Positions 34,701 to 43,410 are shown, numbered from the stretch's first letter. The stretch is 64,000 nt of DNA from Streptacidiphilus albus JL83 (GCF_000744705.1 NZ_JQML01000001.1:3048017-3112016), one strand, 5' to 3'. Notes: generated by a model from the sequence alone, not told the origin. Made by a program: numbers and translations.

Positions 34701-35839
34701 AAGTCCCGGACGACCGGGTCGCTGTGCTCGGAGTAGGCGAAGTCGACGGCGTCGAAGGCCAGGGCCGGCACCCCGTCGGCCTGCTCGATCTCGTTGGCGT
34801 CGAGTTCGACGGCGTCCTCGCGCTCGCTGATGACGGGGCGCTGGTCGATCAGCTGGAAGACCCGCTCGACGCTGGCACGGGCCTGCTGGCCCACGGTCAT
34901 CAGCATGGTCAGCGTCCGGACCGGGGCGGTCATCTGGGCCACGTAGGTGGAGAAGGCGACGAAGGTGCCGAGGGTGACCTCGCCCTGCAGCGCGAGGTAG
35001 CCGCCGAGGGCCAGCACCGCGACCTGGCCGAGCGAGGGGATGGCCTGCATGGCGGGGCTGTAGCGGGCGTTCAGCCTGATGCCGCGGAGCCGCAGCGCGA
35101 ACAGCCGGCGGCTGGTCCGCTCCAGCCGGTCGAGCTCCTGCTCCTCCTGGCCGAAGCCCTTGACCACGCGGACGCCGGAGACCGCGCCGTCCACGACGCC
35201 GGCCACGGCGCCGGCCTCCTGCTGGGCGGACCAGGTCGCGGGGAACAGCTTCTTCCGGCTGAGCTGGGCGAACCACCACAGGGCCGGGGCCATGGCGATG
35301 GCGATCAGGGTGAGCAGCGGGGAGAGGAAGAGCATGACGACGATGGAGAGCACGAAGAGCAGCACGTTGCCGATCATCATCGGCATCATCGACAGCAGGC
35401 CCTGGATCATCTGCAGGTCGGAGGTGGCCCGGCCGACCACCTGGCCGGTGTCCAGCGAGTCCTGCCGGGCGCCGTCGAGCCGGGTGAGCGAGTCGAAGAG
35501 GTCCTCGCGCAGATCGTGCTGGACGTCCAGGGCGAGCTTGCCGCCCCAGTAGCGGCGGACCAGGGTCGCGCCGAAGACCAGTGCGGCCGCCCCGATCAGG
35601 GCGATCGCCCAGGGGGTGAGCGACCTGGTGTGGGCGGTGATCACGTCGTCGATGATCAGCCGGGGGATCAGCGGCACCAGGGCGCTGACGGCCATGCCGA
35701 ACAGCGAAGCGCCGAAGGAGACGATGACATTGCGCCGGTAGCGCCAGCAGTAGGAGCTGAGGCGCCGCAGCCAACCGGGCGGTGTGCCGGGTATGGCGTC
35801 AGCGTTCTGTTCCGCGCGTGACCTGTGAGCCTTGAGCAT
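31769..35839 (-). CDS. Fused ABC exporter with two transmembrane and two nucleotide-binding domains
   Basis: About 1356 residues: TMD1, NBD1, a Gly-rich linker, TMD2, NBD2. Each half is a multidrug-type (MsbA/LmrA-like) six-helix exporter. NBD1 has Walker A GASGSGKST, signature LSGGQ and 'LLLDDATSAVD', where the catalytic Glu is Asp. NBD2 has GETGAGKST, signature LSAGQ and 'LLLDEATAALD'. That is the layout of heterodimeric exporters with one weak ATP site, here joined into one chain. It probably exports a drug or lipid. ATG 35839 has no ribosome-binding site, but TAGCAT lies eight bases upstream, fitting a leaderless mRNA. An inverted repeat covers this -10. Confidence 0.92.
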   Translation of the reverse strand: MLKAHRSRAEQNADAIPGTPPGWLRRLSSYCWRYRRNVIVSFGASLFGMAVSALVPLIPRLIIDDVITAHTRSLTPWAIALIGAAALVFGATLVRRYWGGKLALDVQHDLREDLFDSLTRLDGARQDSLDTGQVVGRATSDLQMIQGLLSMMPMMIGNVLLFVLSIVVMLFLSPLLTLIAIAMAPALWWFAQLSRKKLFPATWSAQQEAGAVAGVVDGAVSGVRVVKGFGQEEQELDRLERTSRRLFALRLRGIRLNARYSPAMQAIPSLGQVAVLALGGYLALQGEVTLGTFVAFSTYVAQMTAPVRTLTMLMTVGQQARASVERVFQLIDQRPVISEREDAVELDANEIEQADGVPALAFDAVDFAYSEHSDPVVRDFSLQLAPGETLALVGASGSGKSTVGMLLPRFYDATSGSVRVHGHDVRDLTLRSLRAAIGIVPEDSFLFSESVRSNISYGRPDATLAEVEAAARAAQADGFIQELPKGYDTVVGEQGLTLSGGQRQRVALARAILTDPRILLLDDATSAVDARVEAEIHEALRTVMQGRTTLLIAHRRSTLLLADRIAVMEAGRLVDIGTHEELESRCSLYRSLLTDPDALAGDVRTADPVARLLADAAEHAPAAVDGHGITPALWDRERFPDAEDNDLAGVRKAPAAAAGAAPAAGAVGLGGAGGRGFAGAGRGGRGGGGRGGGGGGGGGVMNAMGSMPATPDLLAKVAALPPANGVPDIDLEQAKRPEPQFNLRRMLAPFRLPLGLDLVLLTLDALASLALPILVRHGIDSGVNKKAETAIVFASVVALLVVLGDWAVQWAETQISGRTGERVLYSLRVKIFAHLQRLGLDYYERELGGRIMTRMTTDVDALSSFLQTGVVTAVVSLLTFFGIFIVLLVLDVQLALFVFAVLPALIIATLVFRKKSSASYNLAREKVSTVNADLQENVAGMRIVQAFLREDRNRARFSDLSDDYRHTRIRAQLYISLYFPFVQFLSSVAAALVLIVGAHRVDAGTFTTGALVAYLLYIDLFFSPVQQLSQVFDGYQQAVVGLSRIRDLLRTPTSTPEAAEPKPVGRLRGDIQFDDVHFAYNAITHTAIAKNNAAAKNGTAAKHDAAGEHDAAGAEPARKSEVITGINLRIPAGQTVALVGETGAGKSTLVKLLARFYDVTGGAVRVDGMDLRELDLAEYRHRLGVVPQEAYLFSGTVRDAIAYGREEASDAEVESAARAVGAHEMIAGLDGGYLHQVSERGRNLSAGQRQLIALARAELVDPDILLLDEATAALDLATEAAVNRAADRLSQRAGTRRTTVVIAHRLTTAARADRVVVLDHGRIVEDGPHDELLELDGPYARLWRAFAGEEESAAAR

Positions 35840-35841
35840 AA

Positions 35842-35854
35842 TTAGCCATGCTAA
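35842..35854. promoter_or_regulatory. Operator-like inverted repeat at the ABC exporter promoter
   Basis: TTAGC-CAT-GCTAA lies immediately before the exporter start codon and overlaps its putative -10 element (TAGCAT on the minus strand). A MarR- or TetR-type repressor could act here. A -35-like TAGACG lies 18 bases further upstream. Confidence 0.6.
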
Positions 35855-35927
35855 CTGTCTCGGGAGTGGGCCGTCTACAGACCTTCCCGCCAACGCGCAA
35901 CGGGATGCGCGGCGGCGTTCCGTGGAC

Positions 35928-36350
35928 TCAGCGGGCGGAGCCGTAGACCCGCTCCACCGCCAGCCGGATGACGAGGCGTCGGTCGGCGACCATCGCCGCG
36001 CGGTACTCGTCCCAGTCGGGGTGCTCCCCGGCGACGGCCCGGTAAACGTCGATCAGCTCCTCGACGGTCGCGTCGTTCGGGTCGGCGGCCACCGGGGTGA
36101 GCTCCGCCGTGCCCTCGGCCACGGCGTAGGACCACTGGTCCGTGGAGGTGACGTAGTAGCTGGCGCGCGGGTCCCGGCGGAGGTTGGCCACCTTGGCCCG
36201 GTCCGCGGTGGTGGAGATCCGCAGCAGCCGGGTCTCCGGGTCGAAGGTGTGGGTCACATTGGAGAGCTGGGGGCGCCCGTCCCGCTTGAGCGCCACCAGC
36301 GCGCCCCCGTGCGACTCGGCGATCAACCGCTCAAGATCCTTGGCTGACAT
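35928..36350 (-). CDS. PPOX class F420-dependent oxidoreductase-like protein
   Basis: 140 residues with the split-barrel fold of pyridoxamine phosphate oxidase-like proteins: 'GGALVALKRDGRPQLSNVTHTFDPETRLLRISTTADRAKVANLRRDPRASYYVT'. Actinobacterial members of this size bind coenzyme F420 and reduce or oxidise small molecules. The ATG at 36350 has GGAGGA eight bases before it. The gene lies 88 bases upstream of the ABC exporter in the same direction but with the exporter's own promoter between. Substrate unknown. Confidence 0.88.
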   Translation of the reverse strand: MSAKDLERLIAESHGGALVALKRDGRPQLSNVTHTFDPETRLLRISTTADRAKVANLRRDPRASYYVTSTDQWSYAVAEGTAELTPVAADPNDATVEELIDVYRAVAGEHPDWDEYRAAMVADRRLVIRLAVERVYGSAR

Positions 36351-36457
36351 CTGGTCGTCCTCCCACTGGCTCGGTCCCTGGTTGGCTCAGCGCCATCCTG
36401 CCCCGTCCTGTTCCCGGGCGCCCCCGAACGCCCCACCGGGACACCGAACTCGGTGGT

Positions 36458-37090
36458 TCAGGCCGGAGTGGGCCCGGCCGCCGTGGGGCCGGCCGGGGCC
36501 GGGGCCGCGGCCGCGGCCAGCGCGCCCAGGGCCAGCCGGTGCAGCAGCGCCGACATGGCCCGGCGGTCGGGCTCCCGGTCGGCGGCGACACTGTGCGGGG
36601 TGGAGTTCAGCAGGCCGAACACGGCGTGGACGGCGGCGCGGGCGTCGTCGCCGAGCCCGGGGTAGGTCTGACCGGCGATGCCGACCCACAGCTCGACGTA
36701 CTGCCGCTGGAGACTGCGGACCTGGCGGCGCTCGACCTCGGGGAGGTGCAGCAGCTCGCGGTCGTGCAGGGTGATCAGCGCGCTCTCGTCCAGGGCGAAG
36801 TCGATGTGCCCCTCCAGCAGCGAGTCCAGCGCCGCCGCGGGGTCCGGGGCGGCCTTCACCCGGCGCAGCCCCTCGGTGAGCAGTCGCTCGCTGATGCCGA
36901 TGAGCAGGTCGGCGAGCATCGCGTCCTTGCCGGCGAAGTGCCGGTAGAGACCGGGCCCGGAGATGCCGACGGCCTTGCCGATCTCGTCCACGCCGACCCC
37001 CATGAAGCCGCGCGCGGCGAAGAGCCGGGCCGCCTCACGACGGATCTGGGCCCGACGGGGGCTTTCCACGGGACTCGGCTGGGTCGACAT
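36458..37090 (-). CDS. TetR family regulator of the acyl-CoA cluster
   Basis: 210 residues. The N-terminal HTH '[45 protein letters not shown]' is standard, and the C-terminal part is a helical ligand domain. It ends in an Ala/Pro-rich tail. It is divergent from a carboxyltransferase gene. In streptomycetes a TetR gene sits at this place in the leucine/acyl-CoA cluster. Two GTTAA-based inverted repeats lie in the 119-bp gap and are its probable operators, so it should repress itself and the cluster, released by an acyl-CoA. Confidence 0.88.
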   Translation of the reverse strand: MSTQPSPVESPRRAQIRREAARLFAARGFMGVGVDEIGKAVGISGPGLYRHFAGKDAMLADLLIGISERLLTEGLRRVKAAPDPAAALDSLLEGHIDFALDESALITLHDRELLHLPEVERRQVRSLQRQYVELWVGIAGQTYPGLGDDARAAVHAVFGLLNSTPHSVAADREPDRRAMSALLHRLALGALAAAAAPAPAGPTAAGPTPA

Positions 37091-37110
37091 CCCACCATCC
37101 TAGACAGCGG

Positions 37111-37128
37111 GGTTATCGGACGTTAACC
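37111..37128. promoter_or_regulatory. TetR-type operator, box 1
   Basis: GGTTATCGGACGTTAACC is an imperfect 18-bp palindrome (GGTTA/TAACC outer arms) 21 bases upstream of the tetR start codon. It resembles box 2 in its GTTAA half-sites. Confidence 0.65.
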
Positions 37129-37139
37129 TGCGAAGGGCA

Positions 37140-37155
37140 GTTAACGATGATTAAC
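37140..37155. promoter_or_regulatory. TetR-type operator, box 2
   Basis: GTTAACGATGATTAAC has GTTAA/TTAAC arms around six bases. It lies 55 bases before the carboxyltransferase start. The inner arms of boxes 1 and 2 also form CGTTAAC-N12-GTTAACG, so the whole stretch may bind two dimers. Confidence 0.65.
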
Positions 37156-37209
37156 ACACGGCAGGCTCGCTGCGGAACGGCGCAGGAGCACGCAGAGGAG
37201 AGCACGGCC

Positions 37210-38841
37210 ATGATGCTCGCTCAGTCCGCGGCGCCCCGGTTGGACACGGCGGTAGACCCCGCCTCCGACACCGGCCGCGCCAACGCCGCCGCCCAGGGCG
37301 CGCTCGTCGAAGAACTCCGGGACAGGCTCGCGGCAGCGGCCCAGGGCGGCGGCGAACGGGCCCGCGCCCGGCACACCGCGCGCGGGAAGCTGCTCCCCCG
37401 CGAGCGCGTGGACGCCCTGCTCGACCCGGGGTCGCCGTTCCTCGAACTCTCCCCGCTGGCGGCCGAGGGGCTCTACGGCGGGGACGCGCCCGCCGCCGGA
37501 CTGATCACCGGCGTCGGCCGGGTCGCCGGGCGCGAGGTGGTGGTGGTCGCCAACGACGCCACCGTCAAGGGCGGCACCTACTACCCGATGACGGTGAAGA
37601 AGCACCTGCGGGCGCAGGAGATCGCCCAGGAGAACCGGCTCCCCTGCATCTACCTGGTGGACTCGGGCGGCGCCTTCCTGCCGATGCAGGACGAGGTCTT
37701 CCCGGACCGGGACCACTTCGGCCGGATCTTCTACAACCAGGCCCGGCTCTCCGCCGCCGGGATCCCGCAGCTGGCGGCGGTCCTCGGCTCCTGCACGGCG
37801 GGCGGCGCCTACGTCCCGGCGATGAGCGACCAGACGGTGATCGTCCGCAACCAGGGGACGATCTTCCTCGGCGGGCCGCCGCTGGTGAAGGCCGCCACCG
37901 GCGAGGTGGTGACCGCCGAGGAGCTGGGCGGCGGCGAGCTCCACTCCCGCACCTCCGGGGTGACCGACCACCTGGCCGAGAACGACGCCCATGCGCTGGC
38001 GATCCTGCGCACCGCCGTGGCCGGACTGGGCCCGCGCAGCCCGAGGCCCTGGCCGGTCGAGCCGACGGAGCCCCCGGCGGTGGACCCGGACACCCTCTAC
38101 AGCGCGGTGCCCGCGGACCCGCGCACCCCCTACGACGTGCGCGAGGTGATCGCCCGGATCACCGACGGCAGCCGCTTCGCCGAGTTCAAGGCGGAGTACG
38201 GCCCGACCCTGGTCACCGGCTTCGCCCGGGTGCACGGCCACCCGGTCGGGATCGTCGCCAACAACGGCATCCTCTTCGCCGAGTCCGCCCTCAAGGGGGC
38301 GCACTTCATCGAGCTCTGCGACCAGCGCGGGATCCCGCTGGTGTTCCTGCAGAACATCTCCGGCTTCATGGTCGGCCGCCAGTACGAGGCCGGGGGCATC
38401 GCCAAGCACGGGGCCAAGATGGTCACCGCCGTCGCCGGCACCCGGGTGCCCAAGCTGACGGTGGTCATCGGCGGCTCCTACGGCGCGGGCAACTACTCGA
38501 TGTGCGGTCGGGCCTACTCGCCCCGCTTCCTGTGGATGTGGCCGGGGGCCAAGATCTCGGTGATGGGCGGCGAGCAGGCCGCCTCGGTGCTGGCCACGGT
38601 CCGCCGCGACCAGTTCGAACAGCGCGGCGAGAACTGGTCGGCGGAGGACGAGGAGGAGTTCCGCCGCCCCGTGCGCGAGCAGTACGACCGGCAGGGCAAC
38701 GCCTACTACGCCACCGCCCGGCTCTGGGACGACGGCGTGATCGACCCGCTGGACACCCGCACCGTGCTCGGTCTCGCGCTCAGCGCGTGCGCCAACGCGC
38801 CGCTGCCGGACCCCCGCCCCTACGGCGTCTTCCGGATGTGA
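37210..38841 (+). CDS. Acyl-CoA carboxylase carboxyltransferase subunit (probable methylcrotonyl-CoA carboxylase beta)
   Basis: 543 residues, the beta subunit of a biotin-dependent acyl-CoA carboxylase. Both crotonase-like halves are present: '[19 protein letters not shown]' and '[57 protein letters not shown]' in the first, '[32 protein letters not shown]' in the second. The 'NISGFM' and 'SCTAGGAY' oxyanion loops are those of methylcrotonyl-CoA carboxylases, where 3-methylcrotonyl-CoA becomes 3-methylglutaconyl-CoA in leucine breakdown. Partner: the biotin subunit encoded next. ATG 37210 follows GAGGAG. Confidence 0.9.
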   Translation: MMLAQSAAPRLDTAVDPASDTGRANAAAQGALVEELRDRLAAAAQGGGERARARHTARGKLLPRERVDALLDPGSPFLELSPLAAEGLYGGDAPAAGLITGVGRVAGREVVVVANDATVKGGTYYPMTVKKHLRAQEIAQENRLPCIYLVDSGGAFLPMQDEVFPDRDHFGRIFYNQARLSAAGIPQLAAVLGSCTAGGAYVPAMSDQTVIVRNQGTIFLGGPPLVKAATGEVVTAEELGGGELHSRTSGVTDHLAENDAHALAILRTAVAGLGPRSPRPWPVEPTEPPAVDPDTLYSAVPADPRTPYDVREVIARITDGSRFAEFKAEYGPTLVTGFARVHGHPVGIVANNGILFAESALKGAHFIELCDQRGIPLVFLQNISGFMVGRQYEAGGIAKHGAKMVTAVAGTRVPKLTVVIGGSYGAGNYSMCGRAYSPRFLWMWPGAKISVMGGEQAASVLATVRRDQFEQRGENWSAEDEEEFRRPVREQYDRQGNAYYATARLWDDGVIDPLDTRTVLGLALSACANAPLPDPRPYGVFRM

Positions 38842-38954
38842 CGGTCCGCCGGATCCGCGCCTCGCCGGTACGACTCACCGGCGGGGCGACTCACCCGATC
38901 CGCCGGACCCGCCGTATCCGCAGCTGAATGTGAATGTGACGGAGGCTCACCCCC

Positions 38955-41141
38955 ATGTTCGACAGTGTCCTGATCGCCAATCGCGGCGAGATCGCGGTCC
39001 GGGTCGCGCGCACCCTGCGCCGGATGGGCGTGCGCTCCGTGGCCGTGCACAGCGGCGTGGACGCCGGAGCGCCGCATGTGCGCGCCGCCGACACCGCCGT
39101 CCTGCTCGGCCCGGCCGACGGCGCGGCGGCGGCGACCAGCTACCTGGACATCGGGCAGCTGCTGGCGGCAGCCGCCCGGACCGGCGCCCAGGCCGTCCAC
39201 CCGGGCTACGGCTTCCTCGCCGAGAACGCCGCCCTCGCCCGCGCCTGCGCCGACGCCGGCCTGGTCTTCATCGGTCCCCCGCCCTCCGCGATCGAACTGA
39301 TGGGTGACAAGATCCATGCCAAGGCCGCAGTGCAGGCGGCCGGCGTGCCGGTCGTTCCCGGCAGCGAGGGCGACCGCCTCAGCGACGAGCAACTGCTCGC
39401 GGCAGCACAGGACATCGGCCTGCCGGTGCTGCTCAAGCCCTCCGCCGGAGGCGGCGGCAAGGGCATGCGGCTGGTCCGCGACGCGGCCCGGCTGCCCGAG
39501 GAGATCGCCGCCGCCCGCCGGGAGGCCAGAGCCTCCTTCGGCGACGACACCCTCCTGGTGGAACGGTGGATCGACCGCCCCCGCCACATCGAGATCCAGC
39601 TGCTCGCCGACGCCCACGGCACCGTCGTCCACCTCGGCGAGCGGGAGTGCAGCCTGCAACGGCGGCACCAGAAGCTCATCGAGGAGGCGCCCTCCCCGCT
39701 GCTCACCCCGGAGATCCGGGCGGCGATGGGGCAGGCCGCCGTCCAGGCCGCGGAGTCCTGCGGCTACACCGGCGCAGGCACGGTCGAGTTCATCGTTCCC
39801 GGCGACTCCCCCTCCTCCTACTACTTCATGGAGATGAACACCCGGCTGCAGGTGGAGCACCCGGTCACCGAGCTCACCGCCACCGTCGACGGCCACCGGC
39901 TCGACCTGGTCGAGCAGCAGCTGCGCATCGCCGCCGGCGAGCCGCTGGGCTTCCGGCAGCAGGACGTCGGCAGCCAGGGACACGCCGTCGAGGCCCGGAT
40001 CTGCGCCGAGGACCCCGGGCGGGGATTCCTGCCGACCGGAGGCCGGGTACTGCTGCTGCACGAGCCCGAGGGCGAGGGGATCCGGGTCGACTCCGGGCTG
40101 GCCCCCGGCCTGCTGGTCGGCAGCGACTACGACCCCATGCTGTCCAAGGTGATCGCGTACGGCCCCGACCGGCCGACCGCGCTGCGAAGGCTGCGCGCCG
40201 CCCTCGCCGAGAACTGCACCCTCGGGGTCACCACCAACGCCGGCTACCTGCGCCGACTGCTCGCCCATCCGGACGTCGTCGCGGGTCGCCTCGACACCGG
40301 CCTGGTCGAGCGCCACCCCGAACTGACCGTACCGGCGCCCACCGACAACCGGCCGCTGCCCACCGACGGCACCACGGCCGCCGACGGCACCGTGCCCGCC
40401 GCCGAGCCGGCCCCCGCCGACCCCACCGCGGACGAGGCGCTCGCCGCCGCCGCGCTGGCCCGGCAGCTCGACCTCGGCGCGGGTACGGACGGCGGCGAGG
40501 ACGGCTGGGCCGACCCCTTCGCCCTGCCCTCGGGCTGGCGGACCGGCGGGCAGCCCGCCTGGACCCACCACTGGCTGCGGCTCCCCGGCCAGGAACCGGT
40601 CGACGTCAGGACCCGCCCGCTGTCGCCCCGCACCGTCCTCGACCCCGCGGACCGTCAGGCCGACGGCGGGACCGGCTTCGAGGTCGCCGTCGGCGGCGCG
40701 CAGCCGGCCGCCGTGCACGTCCGCAGCAGCGGGGACCGGCTGAGCGTCACCCGGGACGGCCTCACCCGTACCTTCTCGCACGCCACCGACGGCCGGGCGG
40801 CCGACGGCCGGTCGGCGGCCGTGCACTGGCTGGGCCGTGACGGCGACAGCTGGGCCGTCCACCCGCACGACCCGCTGGCCGACCTCGCCCTGGGCACCGG
40901 CGGCGCCCGGGGCGCCACCCTGAACGCCCCCATGCCCGGCACGGTCACCCTGGTCAAGGGCGTGCTGGGCGAGGTGGTGACGAAGGGTCAACCACTGCTC
41001 GTACTGGAGGCCATGAAGATGGAGCACGTCATCACCGCACCCCACGACGGCGTCCTCGACCAGTTGCGGGTGACCGCGGGCAGCACCGTCGCCATGGACG
41101 AGCTGCTCGCCGTGGTCACCCCGCACGAGGAGGTCTCCTGA
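38955..41141 (+). CDS. Biotin carboxylase/biotin carrier fused subunit (methylcrotonyl-CoA carboxylase alpha type)
   Basis: 728 residues. The N-terminal 450 residues are biotin carboxylase, with the ATP-grasp loop 'PSAGGGGKGMRLV' and 'FMEMNTRLQVEHPVTE'. A variable linker rich in Ala/Pro/Thr follows (about 455-500). The C-terminal biotin carrier domain holds the biotinylation site 'EAMKMEH'. It carboxylates its own biotin with bicarbonate and ATP, then passes CO2 to the carboxyltransferase. ATG 38955 has GGAGG nine bases before it. The stop TGA shares its A with the ATG of the next gene. Confidence 0.93.
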   Translation: MFDSVLIANRGEIAVRVARTLRRMGVRSVAVHSGVDAGAPHVRAADTAVLLGPADGAAAATSYLDIGQLLAAAARTGAQAVHPGYGFLAENAALARACADAGLVFIGPPPSAIELMGDKIHAKAAVQAAGVPVVPGSEGDRLSDEQLLAAAQDIGLPVLLKPSAGGGGKGMRLVRDAARLPEEIAAARREARASFGDDTLLVERWIDRPRHIEIQLLADAHGTVVHLGERECSLQRRHQKLIEEAPSPLLTPEIRAAMGQAAVQAAESCGYTGAGTVEFIVPGDSPSSYYFMEMNTRLQVEHPVTELTATVDGHRLDLVEQQLRIAAGEPLGFRQQDVGSQGHAVEARICAEDPGRGFLPTGGRVLLLHEPEGEGIRVDSGLAPGLLVGSDYDPMLSKVIAYGPDRPTALRRLRAALAENCTLGVTTNAGYLRRLLAHPDVVAGRLDTGLVERHPELTVPAPTDNRPLPTDGTTAADGTVPAAEPAPADPTADEALAAAALARQLDLGAGTDGGEDGWADPFALPSGWRTGGQPAWTHHWLRLPGQEPVDVRTRPLSPRTVLDPADRQADGGTGFEVAVGGAQPAAVHVRSSGDRLSVTRDGLTRTFSHATDGRAADGRSAAVHWLGRDGDSWAVHPHDPLADLALGTGGARGATLNAPMPGTVTLVKGVLGEVVTKGQPLLVLEAMKMEHVITAPHDGVLDQLRVTAGSTVAMDELLAVVTPHEEVS

Positions 41142-42157
41142 TGGCCCCGACCGACTCCGCCGTCCCTCCGTCCGCTGCCGCCGAACCGGGCGTCCTGGAC
41201 CTCGGCCTGCCCGCACCGGTCCCGCTCCCCGGGCTGCCGCGCAGCGTCCGGATCCACGAGGTGGGCGCCCGCGACGGGCTGCAGAACGAGGCGACCGCCC
41301 TGCCGGTCGAGGTCAAGGCCGAGTTCATCGCCCGGCTCGCCGCCGCCGGGCTGCGGACGATCGAGGCCACCAGCTTCGTCCACCCCAAGTGGGTGCCCCA
41401 ACTAGCGGATGCAGAACAGCTGTTCCCCCTGGTCTCCGGGCTCTCCGAGCAGTACTCCGGGCTGCGGCTGCCGGTCCTGGTCCCCAACGAGCGCGGGCTC
41501 GACCGGGCCCTCGCCCACGGTGTGGCCGACATCGCGGTCTTCGCCAGCGCCACCGAGAGCTTCGCCGAGCGGAACCTGGGCCGGGGCGTCGAGGCCTCGA
41601 TGGAGATGTTCGCGCCGGTGGTGCAGCGGGCGCGGGCGGCCGGGATCCGGGTCCGCGGCTATCTGTCGATGTGCTTCGGCGACCCCTGGGAGGGGCCGGT
41701 GCCGGCCGCCCAGGTGATCGGCATCGGCCGGCGGCTGCTGGAGCTCGGCTGCGAGGAGCTCAGCCTCGGCGACACCATCGGCACCGGCACCCCGGGCCAG
41801 GTGGCGGCGCTGCTCGGCGGCTTCGCCGCCGCCGGCGTGGGGCCGGAGCGCCTGGCCGTGCACTTCCACGACACCTACGGCCAGGCCCTGGCCAACACCC
41901 TGGCCGCCCTCCAGTGCGGGGTCGCCACCGTCGACGCCTCGGCCGGCGGCCTCGGCGGCTGCCCCTACGCCAAGAGCGCCACCGGCAATCTGGCGACCGA
42001 GGACCTGGTCTGGATGCTGCACGGCCTGGGCATCGAGACCGGCGTCGACCTGCCCGCCCTGGCCGCGACCAGTCGGTGGCTCGCCGACCGGCTCGGCCGT
42101 CCCAGCCCCTCCCGTGCTGTCCGCGCCCTGACCGGGAGCGGCAGCCAGCAGCAGTAG
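41141..42157 (+). CDS. Hydroxymethylglutaryl-CoA lyase
   Basis: 338 residues in the DRE-TIM metallolyase family. 'RIHEVGARDGLQNE' binds the divalent metal, 'VHFHDTYGQALANTLAAL' gives the His ligands, and 'GGLGGCPYAKSATGNLATEDLVWML' has the catalytic cysteine loop. It cleaves HMG-CoA to acetoacetate and acetyl-CoA, the last step of leucine catabolism. The start overlaps the previous stop by one base (TGATG), so translation is coupled. The first 30 residues are a disordered extension and the C-terminus ends in QQQ. Confidence 0.93.
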   Translation: MAPTDSAVPPSAAAEPGVLDLGLPAPVPLPGLPRSVRIHEVGARDGLQNEATALPVEVKAEFIARLAAAGLRTIEATSFVHPKWVPQLADAEQLFPLVSGLSEQYSGLRLPVLVPNERGLDRALAHGVADIAVFASATESFAERNLGRGVEASMEMFAPVVQRARAAGIRVRGYLSMCFGDPWEGPVPAAQVIGIGRRLLELGCEELSLGDTIGTGTPGQVAALLGGFAAAGVGPERLAVHFHDTYGQALANTLAALQCGVATVDASAGGLGGCPYAKSATGNLATEDLVWMLHGLGIETGVDLPALAATSRWLADRLGRPSPSRAVRALTGSGSQQQ

Positions 42158-42228
42158 GCAGCAGCTGTCGGCCCGCGGCCACCCGCCGCGCGCCGCACGA
42201 GCGTCCTCCCCACCCTCCAGGAGTCTCC

Positions 42229-43410
42229 ATGCTCGACCACCGCCTCGCCCCCGAGTACGAGGATCTGCGGCGCACCGTCGCCGAGTTCGCCCACGACGTC
42301 GTCGCCCCCAAGATCGGGGAGTACTACGAGCACGACGAGTTCCCCTACGAGATCATCGCCGAGATGGGACGGATGGGCCTGTTCGGCCTGCCCTTCCCCG
42401 AGGAGTACGGCGGCATGGGCGGCGACTACCTGGCGCTCTGCCTGGTGCTGGAGGAGCTCGCGCGAGTGGACTCCTCGGTGGCCATCACCCTGGAGGCGGC
42501 GGTCTCGCTCGGGGCCATGCCGATCCACCGCTACGGCACCGAGGAGCAGAAGCGCACCTGGCTGCCCCGGCTGTGCTCCGGCGAGATGCTGGGCGCCTTC
42601 GGGCTGACCGAGCCGGAGGGCGGCTCGGACGCCGGGGCGACCCGGACCACCGCCCGCTACGACGAGGCCACCGACGAGTGGGTCATCAACGGCTCGAAGT
42701 GCTTCATCACCAACGCCGGGACCGAGATCACCGGGCTGGTCACCGTCGCCGCCCTCACCCTTTCGAAGGAAGAGGGGGCCGAGGGCTCGCCGACCCGGGA
42801 GATCTCCACCATCATCGTGCCCAGCGGAACCCCGGGGTTCACCGCCTCGAAGAAGTACTCGAAGGTCGGCTGGAACGCCTCGGACACCCGGGAGCTCTCC
42901 TTCACCGACTGCCGCGTCCCGGCCGCCAACCTCCTCGGTGAGGCAGGCCGCGGCTACGCCCAGTTCCTCAGGATCCTCGACGAGGGCCGTATCGCGATCG
43001 CGGCCCTGGCCACCGGCCTGGCCCAGGGGTGCGTCGACGAGTCGTTGGGCTACGCCGCCCAGCGGCGGGCCTTCGGCAGGCCGATCGGCGCCAACCAGGC
43101 CATCCAGTTCAAGATCGCCGACATGGAGATGCGGGCCCACACCTCCCGGCTGGCCTGGTACCACGCCGCCTCCCGGCTGCAGGCGGGAGAGCGCTTCAAG
43201 AAGGAGGCCGCGATCGCCAAGCTCCACTCCTCCGAGGCGGCCGTCACCAACGCCCGCGAGGCCACCCAGATCCACGGCGGCTACGGATTCATGAACGAGT
43301 ACCCCGTCGCCCGGATGTGGCGCGACAGCAAGATCCTGGAAATCGGCGAGGGCACCTCGGAGGTGCAGCGGATGCTCATCGCCCGCGAGTTGGGCATGAC
43401 CTACAGCTGA
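42229..43410 (+). CDS. acdH: Branched/short-chain acyl-CoA dehydrogenase
   Basis: 393 residues, a flavin acyl-CoA dehydrogenase. 'GLTEPEGGSDAGATRTTA' contacts FAD, and 'QIHGGYGFMNEYPVARMWRDSKILEIGEGTSEVQRMLIA' is the C-terminal signature. The Glu in GEGTSE sits at the usual catalytic-base position. True isovaleryl-CoA dehydrogenases have GAGTSE there and use a different Glu. The enzyme therefore looks like the broad branched-chain AcdH type known from streptomycetes. ATG 42229 follows AGGAG. It is the last gene of the cluster and should start the pathway by oxidising isovaleryl-CoA and related acyl-CoAs. Confidence 0.9.
   Translation: MLDHRLAPEYEDLRRTVAEFAHDVVAPKIGEYYEHDEFPYEIIAEMGRMGLFGLPFPEEYGGMGGDYLALCLVLEELARVDSSVAITLEAAVSLGAMPIHRYGTEEQKRTWLPRLCSGEMLGAFGLTEPEGGSDAGATRTTARYDEATDEWVINGSKCFITNAGTEITGLVTVAALTLSKEEGAEGSPTREISTIIVPSGTPGFTASKKYSKVGWNASDTRELSFTDCRVPAANLLGEAGRGYAQFLRILDEGRIAIAALATGLAQGCVDESLGYAAQRRAFGRPIGANQAIQFKIADMEMRAHTSRLAWYHAASRLQAGERFKKEAAIAKLHSSEAAVTNAREATQIHGGYGFMNEYPVARMWRDSKILEIGEGTSEVQRMLIARELGMTYS

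Noticed and set aside
31853..35821. Long plus-strand frame opposite the ABC exporter
   Set aside because: Same effect as above: high GC content and biased third positions leave the antisense frame open.
36458..43410. Propionyl-CoA carboxylase cluster
   Set aside because: HMG-CoA lyase and acyl-CoA dehydrogenase next to the carboxylase, and the loops of the beta subunit, fit leucine-type breakdown better.
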